A DNA stretch of 8,589 nt. Origin: Labilithrix luteola (GTDB lineage Bacteria; Myxococcota_A; Polyangia; Polyangiales; Polyangiaceae). The notes under the pieces are model-generated. The model searched no databases and was not told where the DNA came from. It saw only the letters and a program-made list of their open reading frames with translations. Position 1 is the first letter of the stretch, and every line of letters begins with the position of its first letter. The stretch is from NCBI GenBank assembly GCA_026225435.1, contig JAMFST010001467.1, positions 1 through 8,589 of the forward strand, given 5' to 3'. This document shows positions 1 to 6,372 of this stretch, piece after piece. The translations under genes and the position numbers were made by a program.

Positions 1-408
1 GCGCGCGCCGGCATCCGGCAGCGGCGAGACCTGGTCCAGCGACGGCGGCGGTCCGCCGTACGCCGGAACTGCCACGGGCAGCGGCGCGGAGACGGGCGCG
101 GCGTCCGGCGCGACGTCCACCACCGCCGCATCCACCGCTGCATTCGCCGACGCGTCCACCTGCAGCATCTCGGGCGGCGGCGGGCCACCGTACGCGGCCA
201 TCGCCACGGGACCGTCGCACCCGGCCAGCACCCCGGCGAGGATCGCGGCGCGCGCCAGCTGCGGGCCGATCGTCGACGCCGCCGGCCGGGCCCCCGGCGA
301 CGCGCCCGGTGACGCAGGCTGGTCGGACCGGCAGAACGGGCAGCTCACGTCGCTCGCCCGCACGTGACGACCGCACCCATCACACGACCGCAGCCCGGGG
401 AAGCTCAT
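1..408 (-). CDS. Zinc-ribbon protein with internal lipobox-like segment and AYGGPPP repeats (partial, 3' end off the window)
   Basis: Translating the minus strand from the ATG at 408 gives 136 codons open to the window edge; the C-terminus is missing. The N-terminus has a zinc-ribbon pattern, C9-x2-C12 and C23-x2-C26 (SCDGCGRHVRAS, then SCPFC). A Ser/Pro/Ala spacer follows, then a short hydrophobic stretch at about residues 51-63 that ends in LAGC (C64), which looks like a lipobox but sits too far in for a normal signal peptide. After that comes an Ala/Asp/Pro-rich, probably disordered tail in which AYGGPPP occurs twice (about residues 72-78 and 116-122). From memory, zinc-ribbon proteins with such YGGPP/DA-rich tails are common in Polyangia; I cannot verify this here. 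No function is known. The start has only a weak GAGGG one base from the ATG. An upstream in-frame ATG, GTG or TTG was not found nearby. The gene is divergent from the Hsp70 gene. Confidence 0.72.
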   Translation of the reverse strand, partial: MSFPGLRSCDGCGRHVRASDVSCPFCRSDQPASPGASPGARPAASTIGPQLARAAILAGVLAGCDGPVAMAAYGGPPPPEMLQVDASANAAVDAAVVDVAPDAAPVSAPLPVAVPAYGGPPPSLDQVSPLPDAGAR

Positions 409-455
409 GCCCTCATGAAAACACCTTTGTGGGGAGACAACCCGGGGAGATGCTA

Positions 456-468
456 GGACCGAAGGTCC
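456..468 (+). promoter_or_regulatory. Small hairpin enclosing the Shine-Dalgarno of the Hsp70 gene
   Basis: GGACC (456-460), GAA and GGTCC (464-468) form a perfect 5-bp inverted repeat. The likely Shine-Dalgarno GAAGG (461-465) lies in its loop and 3' arm, five bases before the ATG at 471. The site supports 471 as the start. A regulatory role, such as hiding the ribosome-binding site until heat or unfolding opens it, is inference; a 5-bp stem in such GC-rich DNA can also be chance. The whole divergent gap 409-470 shows no convincing -35/-10 pair in either direction. Confidence 0.35.
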
Positions 469-470
469 AA

Positions 471-3400
471 ATGGGCGGCGTCATCGGTATCGATCTGGGG
501 ACCACCAACACGGTCGTCGCCACCATGCGCGACGGGCGCGTCCACGTGCTCGCGGACGACGAGGGGCACCGGCTCCTCCCGAGCGTGGTCAGCTTCCACC
601 CCAACGGCGAGGTGCTCGTCGGCCGCGCCGCCAAGCAGCGCCGCGCCGTCGACGGGAAGAACACCGTCGCCAGCTTCAAGCGCTTCTACGGTCTCAGCTG
701 GGGCTCGGACGAGATCGAGCGCGCCCGCATGCGCTTCCCCTTCGAGATGCGCGAGGGGCCGGAGTCGAGCGTCATCATCGCCGCCCGCGGGCAGGAGTAC
801 TCGCTGAGCGAGATCGGCGCCTTCGTCCTCAAGCGCGCCAAGCAGATCGCCGAGGCGGCGATGGGCGAGCCGGTCGACAAGGCGGTCATCACCGTGCCGG
901 CGCACTTCAACGAGCTGCAGCGCACCGCCACCAAGGTGGCCGGCCGCGTCGCCGGGCTCGAGGTGCTCCGCATCCTCAACGAGCCGACCGCCGCGGCGCT
1001 GGCGTACGGCCTCACCGCCCGCCGCGATCACGAGCGCACCTGCGTCTACGACTTCGGCGGCGGCACCTTCGACTGCACCATCCTCGATCTGTCGGGCGAC
1101 ATCTTCGAGGTGCTCTCCACCGCGGGGGACACCTTCCTCGGCGGCGACGACATCGACGGCGCCATCGCCGAGCGCATGGCCGAGGCGTTCCTCCACGAGC
1201 ACCGCTGGGACCCGCGCACCGACCGGCAAGCCTTCGAGCGCCTGCGCCTCGCCGCCGAGCGGGTGAAGGTGGACCTCACGCGCAAGAGCGACACCACCAT
1301 CCAGATCCGCGAGCTCACCTACGGGGTCGGCGGCAAGAACCTGGATCTCACCTTCTCCTTCGCCCGCTCGGAGCTCGACTATCTGCTCGCGCCGCTGGTG
1401 GAGCGCACCTTCACCGTGACGCAGGAGGCGATGAACCTCGCCGGCCAGACGATCACCCAGGTGGACCGGGTGGTGCTCGTCGGCGGCTCCACGCGCTCGC
1501 CGTACGTGAAGCAGCGGGTGCAGGACTTCTTCGGCGTCCCTCCGCTCGACCGCGTGAACCCCGACGAGGTCGTGGCCATCGGCGCCGCCATCCAGGCGGC
1601 CAGCCTCGCGGATCAGACCCGCGTGCGCGGCATCCCCAAGCCGCCGGTCCCCACCCGTGCGCGCGCGCTTCGCGGCGACCAGGCGAGCATCACGCTGGAG
1701 GCGCCGAAGGGGGCGGCGCGCGCGGCGGCCAGCGTCCTCGGCGCCTCGATGGACTCGCAGACGGCGGTGCGGCCGTCGCCGTCGGGAGCGCCGCCGCCGG
1801 TCCCGCCGATGCAGGATCGCCGGACCGATCCGACCTCACCGACCGCTCTGTCGCCCGCACCCGCGCCGAGCGCCCAAGGTGCTCCGTCCGCGCGCACCAT
1901 GCGGGACTTCGGCGAGGAGCCGTCGCTCGGCTTGCCGCAGTCGTCGCCCGGATATCAGGAGCTGATGCGCGGGGACGACCCGTCGGTCACCAAGGCGGTC
2001 AACACCGACGCTCAGCGCGCCCTGCAGAGCACGATGATCGACCAGTCGATCGTCACGCAGTCGCGCTCGGTCCCGCCGACGCAATCGTACCCGCAGAACA
2101 TCGCCCATCCGACGCACGCGTCCGAGCCGCCGCCGTCGATCCCCTCGCGCGGTTCCATGAGCCCGCCGGCCGCGGTCTCGACACAGCGATCCGGCTTCGA
2201 GCCGGAGCACGATCGAGACGCGGAGACCGAGTGGGGAGGCCGCTCGCTGCCGACCGTACCTCGCCGCGACCGCGTCAGCGCACCACCGGCCGCGCAGTCG
2301 GCTCCCGCCGACACGGGGCACATGAGCCTGCGCGGAGGGCCGTCGTCCCACGAGCCGCGCAGCCTGCCGCCGCCGCTGCCGAGGCGAGCCACGCAGGCCC
2401 CGCCGCCCGACGTCCTGCCGTCTGCTCTCGGCTTCGGCTCGCTGCCTGCCGATCCCTTCGGGTCGATGCCGCCGCAGATGTACCAGCCCTCGGTCCCCCC
2501 GCCGCAGGAGGGCTTCGCGCCGCCCCACCCGTTCACCGGTGGCTTCGGCTCCGAGCCGCCGGCCCCTCCGTCGTCGGCTGCGCTTCCGGCCTTCGACTCG
2601 AACCAGCGCGGCAACCCGGGCGCGTTCCCCTCGTCGATGCCGCCGGCGCCGTTCCAGTCGTCGCCGCCGGCCCCCTACCCGCCGGCCCACTCGGCCGCGC
2701 CGCCGCCGATGGCCCCGCCGGGCCCGAGCGCCTTCCCCTCGCGCCCGCCGCAGCAGCCCACGCAGCAGTCGCACCAAGCCTTCACCGGTGGCTCCAAGGC
2801 GCCGACCTTCCCGCCGCTGGAGCTCGATCGCGGAGGCGCCGCCGCGCCGATGGGCCCCCCGGGGTACGATCCGTCGAACGAGCCGCTCCCCGGTCTGCCG
2901 CCGGCGCAGAACCCCGGCACCGCGGTCTCCTTCGGCTCCTACCCGTCGCCGCAGTATGCCCCGCCTCAGGTGGGCGGCCCCATCCTCCATCAGGGGAACG
3001 ACCTGCGCCGTCCGCCGCAGCAGGCGCACAACGGGCAGCCGGTGCTCGTCGACGTCACCCCGCGCGCGCTCGTCGTCGAGACCGCCGGCGGCTACTGCGA
3101 CGTGGTGCTCCCGCGCAACGCGAAGATCCCCTGCGAGCGCACGCGAAGATTTGCCACCAGCACCGACGGGCAGACCTCGGTGCGCGTGCGCGTCGCCCAG
3201 GGGGAGCGCACCCAGTTCGTGCGCAACACGCTGCTCGGTGAGATCGAGCTCGTCGGCCTGCGCCCCGCCAACCGCGGCGAGGTCACCATCGCCGTCACCT
3301 TCGAGCTCGATCCGGGCGGCAACCTCAAGGTGCGCGCCCTCGACATCGGCAGCGGGCAGCAGGCCCACGCGATCCTCCAGCTGGTCACCGTCGCCGACGA

Positions 3401-3473
3401 CGAGCCCTCCATCGCCTCGATGATCAACCGCCTCGCAGCCATCCCGGTGTCCTCCCGCAACCCGAATTCATGA
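471..3473 (+). CDS. Hsp70/DnaK-like chaperone with a ~475-residue Pro-rich insert and no helical lid
   Basis: The product is 1000 residues when started at 471 ([13 protein letters not shown]), which matches the usual DnaK N-terminus and has GAAGG five bases upstream. The frame is open back to 309, but that extension has no DnaK character and runs antisense to the neighbouring gene; ATG 450 is an alternative. The nucleotide-binding domain (1-382) keeps the key ATPase residues at E. coli DnaK numbering: D8, K70, E171 ([11 protein letters not shown]), D194 and T199 (DFGGGTFD), D201, and the VGGSTR adenosine motif. Residues about 383-857 are a Pro/Ser/Ala/Gln-rich linker. The hydrophobic linker and substrate-binding beta-domain resume at V858 (VLVDVTP) and include [29 protein letters not shown] and LLGEIELVG, ending near 975. 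Only about 25 residues follow, so the alpha-helical lid and C-terminal tail are absent. It is probably a cytosolic, ATP-dependent chaperone with fast or open substrate exchange. The ATGA overlap with the downstream J-protein gene implies translational coupling. Confidence 0.93.
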   Translation: MGGVIGIDLGTTNTVVATMRDGRVHVLADDEGHRLLPSVVSFHPNGEVLVGRAAKQRRAVDGKNTVASFKRFYGLSWGSDEIERARMRFPFEMREGPESSVIIAARGQEYSLSEIGAFVLKRAKQIAEAAMGEPVDKAVITVPAHFNELQRTATKVAGRVAGLEVLRILNEPTAAALAYGLTARRDHERTCVYDFGGGTFDCTILDLSGDIFEVLSTAGDTFLGGDDIDGAIAERMAEAFLHEHRWDPRTDRQAFERLRLAAERVKVDLTRKSDTTIQIRELTYGVGGKNLDLTFSFARSELDYLLAPLVERTFTVTQEAMNLAGQTITQVDRVVLVGGSTRSPYVKQRVQDFFGVPPLDRVNPDEVVAIGAAIQAASLADQTRVRGIPKPPVPTRARALRGDQASITLEAPKGAARAAASVLGASMDSQTAVRPSPSGAPPPVPPMQDRRTDPTSPTALSPAPAPSAQGAPSARTMRDFGEEPSLGLPQSSPGYQELMRGDDPSVTKAVNTDAQRALQSTMIDQSIVTQSRSVPPTQSYPQNIAHPTHASEPPPSIPSRGSMSPPAAVSTQRSGFEPEHDRDAETEWGGRSLPTVPRRDRVSAPPAAQSAPADTGHMSLRGGPSSHEPRSLPPPLPRRATQAPPPDVLPSALGFGSLPADPFGSMPPQMYQPSVPPPQEGFAPPHPFTGGFGSEPPAPPSSAALPAFDSNQRGNPGAFPSSMPPAPFQSSPPAPYPPAHSAAPPPMAPPGPSAFPSRPPQQPTQQSHQAFTGGSKAPTFPPLELDRGGAAAPMGPPGYDPSNEPLPGLPPAQNPGTAVSFGSYPSPQYAPPQVGGPILHQGNDLRRPPQQAHNGQPVLVDVTPRALVVETAGGYCDVVLPRNAKIPCERTRRFATSTDGQTSVRVRVAQGERTQFVRNTLLGEIELVGLRPANRGEVTIAVTFELDPGGNLKVRALDIGSGQQAHAILQLVTVADDEPSIASMINRLAAIPVSSRNPNS

Positions 3474-4119
3474 GCGGGGACCGCGTGGACCGTCCGGTCG
3501 ATCCCGAGCTCGTCGCCTGGCTCGAGGTGCTCCCGGAGCTGACCTTCTACGAGCTGCTCCAGGTCGATCCGCGCGCCGGCTTCGACGACATCCACCGCGC
3601 CTTCCTCGTCTTCGCTGGCGACTTCCACCCGGACGCCCAGGCCGGCCGCACGCCGGAGGAGCGCTCCGTGGTGGAGCGCATCTTCCGCCGCGCCAACGAG
3701 GCGTACCGCATCCTTTCGAGCGCTCCGTTGCGCCAGCGGTACGACGAGCTGCTCGCCCAAGGGGCGCTGGCGCCGCAGCCGAGTCATCCTCCCGACTCGG
3801 TCGGCGCACCGCTGACGCCGGGTATGCCGCGACGCAGCTCCTCGACGATGCTCCCGGCGGTTCGCCCGTCCGGTTTCCCGCCGGAGATGGACGAGAGCGC
3901 CGCCTCGCGCGCGGCGCCGCGCTCGCAGCGCATCGAGGATCAGGTCCGCGTGTCCGGCGCGCGCCCTTCGTCCTGCGCGCGAGCGAGCTGCTCAAGAACG
4001 GCGATCCGCGCCAGGCGCGCATCCAGCTGGTGATGGCGCTGCACATGGACGCGAACAACCCGGCGCTCGAGGCGATGATGCTGGAGATCGAAGCGAAGCT
4101 CGCCAGCAGCAAGCGCTGA
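3470..4119 (+). CDS. J-domain co-chaperone with TPR-like C-terminus, frameshifted near 3956-3966
   Basis: The ATG overlaps the Hsp70 stop codon (ATGA, 3470-3473) and has no clear Shine-Dalgarno, so coupled translation is likely. Residues about 25-96 form a J-domain: FYELLQVDP, helix II leading to H53-P54-D55, and a helix III/IV region ending in RQRYDELL. HPD is the motif that stimulates Hsp70 ATPase, so the preceding gene is the obvious partner. A Pro/Ser-rich linker (about 100-160) follows. The uninterrupted frame stops at 4033, but its last ~25 codons have poor third-position GC and low-complexity product. The -1 frame from about 3961 to the TGA at 4117 has excellent codon use and reads as a TPR-like helical hairpin (SELLKNGDPRQARIQLVMAL, then HMDANNPALEAMM). 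Restoring one base in the GGCGCGCGCCC tract (3956-3966) gives about 216 residues. The shift could be a sequencing error, a real mutation or recoding. There are no zinc-finger or Gly/Phe regions, so this is not classical DnaJ. Confidence 0.82.
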
Positions 4120-4137
4120 GGCTTCTCAGGCCCCACA

Positions 4138-6033
4138 TCAGGCCAGCAGATCCGCGATCACCGCCGGCGCGTCCTTGGCGCTCGGCAGCGCCGCCCAGCG
4201 CGCGCCCACCTTCCGCGCGAACGCCTCGGCCTCCTCGCAATCGCCCGCCGGCGCCAGCACCACGAGCTCCGGCAGCCGCGCCGCGACCGGCAGCGGGTCC
4301 ACGTCGTCGCTCGCCCGGCAATCGGACAGCAGCACCACCACGCGCCGCGAGGCTCGCGTCCGTTCCAGCTGCTCGCCCGCCGCCTTGAGCGCGTCGGCCA
4401 GCGCCGTCACGCCGTGCCCGCGCAGCGCGAGCACCGCGTCGACCACCGCCGCCGTCGGCCGCTGCGAGTCCATCGACCGCAGCACCTTCACGTCCTTGGC
4501 GAAGGCCACCACCGCGTGATCGCCGGGGGCACGCCAGGCGCAGGCCGCCGCCGTCAGCGCCGCCGCCGCCAGCCGCGCGCCGCCCATCGACCCCGAGCGG
4601 TCCACCACCAGACACACCGCCATCTGCGGCCGTGCCCAGCCGCGCGCCACCATCTCGTCGGGATCGGGCGCGTGCCCCATCGCCCGGCTCGTCAGGATCG
4701 TCTCCAGCGAGCCGTCGATGTCCAGCTCCCCGCCGCTGTCCGCCCGCGTCCGGCGCAGCTTGCCGATTCCGCGCCCGACGGGCGAGCCGCGCCGCGACAG
4801 GTCGAGCACGATCTTCGCCGCCAGCCGCCTCGCCTCGGCGCGCAGCCGCTCGTCGGTCGCGCCGGCCATGTCGGCCAGCAGCGCCAGCGTGTTCTCCGGA
4901 TCCTCGGCGAGCGCCTTGTTCAGCTCCGCCTCGTCGATCTCCCCCACCTCGGGCGAGATCTCGGAGAAGCGCGGGTTCTCGGCCAGCTGCGAGCGCGGGA
5001 TCTTGGCCTCCTTCTGCCCGCGCGGCTTCGCCTGAGGCTTCTGGAACGGAGGCGGCCCCTCGTTCGGTTGCGGTGCGCCCGGCTCGCCCCCCTCTGGTGG
5101 CGGTTCCTTGTTGTCGCTCTCCTCGGGATTGGTCTCGGTCGGCTCGGCGCCGAAGACCCGCTCGTACAGCTCGCGCACCACCGCTTCCGGCGCGCGCGAG
5201 CACGACTCGTGGAGGCGCATGCGACCGGAGAGCGCCACCTGCGCCGCGTCGAGCCCCACGTGCCAGTCGGTGATCCCCGCCCGGCGCCGCTTGGCCAGCG
5301 ACGCCGCCACGCCCACCAGATCGATCGCGCCGCGCACCGACGACCCCACGCGGACATCCGCATGGTCACGCGTGGAGCGCACCACCTCGACCACCTGCGC
5401 GCGCCACTTGGTGGAGACGCCGGGGAGCCCGGAGGTGTTCGCGCGCAAGGCGACGATGTCCTCCTCGTCCTTGGCGCTCTGGTAGCCCATGGTGATGCGG
5501 CAGACGCGGTCGTACACCGCCGAGGCGATGCGCGTCGTGCCCACCGAGTCGAACGGATTCATCGCCGCGACCACGCGGAACCCGTGCTCCGCGCGGATGC
5601 GCCCGAGCCGCGGTACGTGCAGCTCCCCCTCGCTCATCACCGTGATGAGCACGTTCACCGTCTCCTCCGGGACGCGGTTGATCTCCTCCACGTACAGAAG
5701 TGCGCCCGTGCGCAGCGCCACGGCCAGCGGCCCGTCGACGAAGGTCTCCGCCGAGTAGCCGTCGGCGAGGAGCCGCGACGGATCGAAGTGCCCGATGAGG
5801 CGTCCCGGTGTCAGCTCGGCGTTCCCCTCGACGAAGACGAACTCCGTCCCCTCCGCGGAGGCCACCGACCGCAGCAACGTCGTCTTCCCGGTGCCCGGAG
5901 GCCCTTCGAGGACGACGTGGGCGCCCGAATCGAGCGCGGAGACGAGCAGCTCCGTCTCCCGCGCCCGCCCCAAGACCTCGGAGGACGGGCGGGACGATGA
6001 AGAGCTGCTCGCGTCTTTCAGGACACCGGTCAA
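4138..6033 (-). CDS. MoxR-type AAA+ ATPase fused to a C-terminal VWA (MIDAS) domain
   Basis: The product is 631 residues. The AAA+ module (about 18-295) has Walker A GPPGTGKT (44-51), Walker B LLYVEEINR (112-120, with E116 where Asp is usual and E117 as the catalytic Glu) and sensor-1 Asn in AAMNP (N159). A Pro/Glu-rich linker (about 297-345) is followed by a helical region. The VWA domain (about 470-630) has an intact metal-ion-dependent adhesion site: D478-x-S480-x-S482 (DRSGSM), T543 (GHGVTAL) and D571 (LLSDCRAS). The order AAA, acidic/Pro linker, VWA is that of magnesium-chelatase D subunits, but here the ATPase motifs look active. MoxR-VWA proteins generally remodel or mature target proteins and metal cofactors; the target here is unknown. 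The start is TTG at 6033, chosen because GAAGG lies seven bases upstream and the AAA domain begins only about 18 residues later. The gene is convergent with the J-protein gene, 18 bp between stop codons. Confidence 0.88.
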   Translation of the reverse strand: MTGVLKDASSSSSSRPSSEVLGRARETELLVSALDSGAHVVLEGPPGTGKTTLLRSVASAEGTEFVFVEGNAELTPGRLIGHFDPSRLLADGYSAETFVDGPLAVALRTGALLYVEEINRVPEETVNVLITVMSEGELHVPRLGRIRAEHGFRVVAAMNPFDSVGTTRIASAVYDRVCRITMGYQSAKDEEDIVALRANTSGLPGVSTKWRAQVVEVVRSTRDHADVRVGSSVRGAIDLVGVAASLAKRRRAGITDWHVGLDAAQVALSGRMRLHESCSRAPEAVVRELYERVFGAEPTETNPEESDNKEPPPEGGEPGAPQPNEGPPPFQKPQAKPRGQKEAKIPRSQLAENPRFSEISPEVGEIDEAELNKALAEDPENTLALLADMAGATDERLRAEARRLAAKIVLDLSRRGSPVGRGIGKLRRTRADSGGELDIDGSLETILTSRAMGHAPDPDEMVARGWARPQMAVCLVVDRSGSMGGARLAAAALTAAACAWRAPGDHAVVAFAKDVKVLRSMDSQRPTAAVVDAVLALRGHGVTALADALKAAGEQLERTRASRRVVVLLSDCRASDDVDPLPVAARLPELVVLAPAGDCEEAEAFARKVGARWAALPSAKDAPAVIADLLA

Positions 6034-6039
6034 GTGGGC

Positions 6040-6049
6040 ACCTTCGGTC
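6040..6049 (-). promoter_or_regulatory. Ribosome-binding site that decides the TTG start of the AAA-VWA gene
   Basis: On the minus strand GACCGAAGGT is followed by seven bases and TTG at 6033; GAAGG (6041-6045) is the Shine-Dalgarno core. No ATG or GTG in the same frame lies close upstream, where the frame enters the dehydrogenase remnant. The same ten bases occur at 457-466 before the Hsp70 start. Confidence 0.6.
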
Positions 6050-6253
6050 TCAGTTGGCGCTGGCTTCGTGAACGATGACGCCGCGGACGTTCTTGCCGGC
6101 GATGAGGTCGTCGTACCCCGCGTTGACCTGCTCGAGGGTGTACGTACGGGTGATCAGCTCGTCGAGCTTCAGGTCGCCGCTCTGGTACAGCCCGAGCAGC
6201 TTGGGGATGTCGACCGTCGGGTTGCAGTCGCCGAAGAGGCGCTCTTCTCCCCG
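6050..6253 (-). pseudogene. Orphan 3' fragment of a second zinc-type alcohol dehydrogenase gene
   Basis: The minus strand encodes LFGDCNPTVDIPKLLGLY and onward to GKNVRGVIVHEASAN and a TGA at 6050. This is the C-terminal 60 or so residues of the dehydrogenase encoded just upstream at 6373-7494. By hand alignment 48 of 55 residues from GDCN to the final VIVH/IIIH are identical, and 146 of 165 bases. Changes are conservative (I/V/L, R/K), and about half of the changed codons are silent. Homology stops near 6240, and in-frame TGA at 6254-6256 closes the frame upstream, with no start codon or dehydrogenase N-terminus. It is most simply the 3' remnant of a tandem paralogue whose 5' part was deleted. 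It ends 16 bp before the AAA-VWA start, so it now forms that gene's leader. It could also be a relic of gene replacement. Confidence 0.85.
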
Positions 6254-6296
6254 TCAGAAAAAGTGGCTCTCCAACCCGAAGCTACGAAGCACAGAC

Positions 6297-6363
6297 AAAA
6301 AAAAGAGCGAACCTCCCGCACCGAGGCTTCGCGAGTGAAGCGCTCCTGGTGCGGGACGTTCGC
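6297..6363 (-). terminator. Strong intrinsic terminator of the dehydrogenase gene
   Basis: Nine bases after the dehydrogenase stop, the minus strand forms a long hairpin. GCGAAC (6307-6312) pairs with GTTCGC (6358-6363); after a single C·C mismatch TCCCGCACC (6314-6322) pairs with GGTGCGGGA (6348-6356); inside, GAG/CTC and GCTTC (6326-6330)/GAAGC (6337-6341) close a six-base loop. Reading out on the minus strand, two bases then eight T residues (6304-6297) follow. This is a textbook Rho-independent terminator, facing only the dehydrogenase direction. It should insulate the downstream remnant and AAA-VWA gene, which therefore need their own promoter; I see no clear one at 6254-6296. Confidence 0.88.
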
Positions 6364-6372
6364 CGGGGCGAC

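Noticed and set aside
427..440. TTGT...ACAA repeat upstream of the Hsp70 gene as a heat-shock (CIRCE-like) operator
   Set aside because: The arms are only four bases and do not match the CIRCE consensus; too weak to call.
2231..3241. Plus-strand open frame of about 336 codons inside the Hsp70 gene
   Set aside because: It is a frame-shifted reading of the insert and beta-domain, with no domain and biased Ala/Arg/Pro composition, while the main frame has clear Hsp70 homology.
1836..3368. Large minus-strand open frame of about 510 codons
   Set aside because: It is antisense to the Pro-rich insert of the Hsp70 gene, and its product is Arg/Ala/Gly-rich low complexity; long antisense frames are expected in DNA this GC-rich.
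3950..3970. Programmed -1 frameshifting in the J-protein gene
   Set aside because: No X-XXY-YYZ slippery site or convincing downstream pseudoknot is visible; a sequencing indel or mutation is simpler. Kept only as an alternative in the finding.
4120..4137. Bidirectional terminator between the convergent J-protein and AAA-VWA genes
   Set aside because: The 18-bp gap has only a direct TCAGGCC repeat, with no stem-loop and no T-run.
3992..5203. Minus-strand frame of about 403 codons across the J-protein end and the AAA-VWA gene
   Set aside because: It is out of frame with the VWA domain and spans two convergent genes; the product is Gly/Ala/Arg low complexity.
4414..6000. Plus-strand frame of about 528 codons
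   Set aside because: It is antisense to the AAA-VWA gene, whose Walker and MIDAS motifs establish the real frame; the product is His/Arg-rich nonsense.
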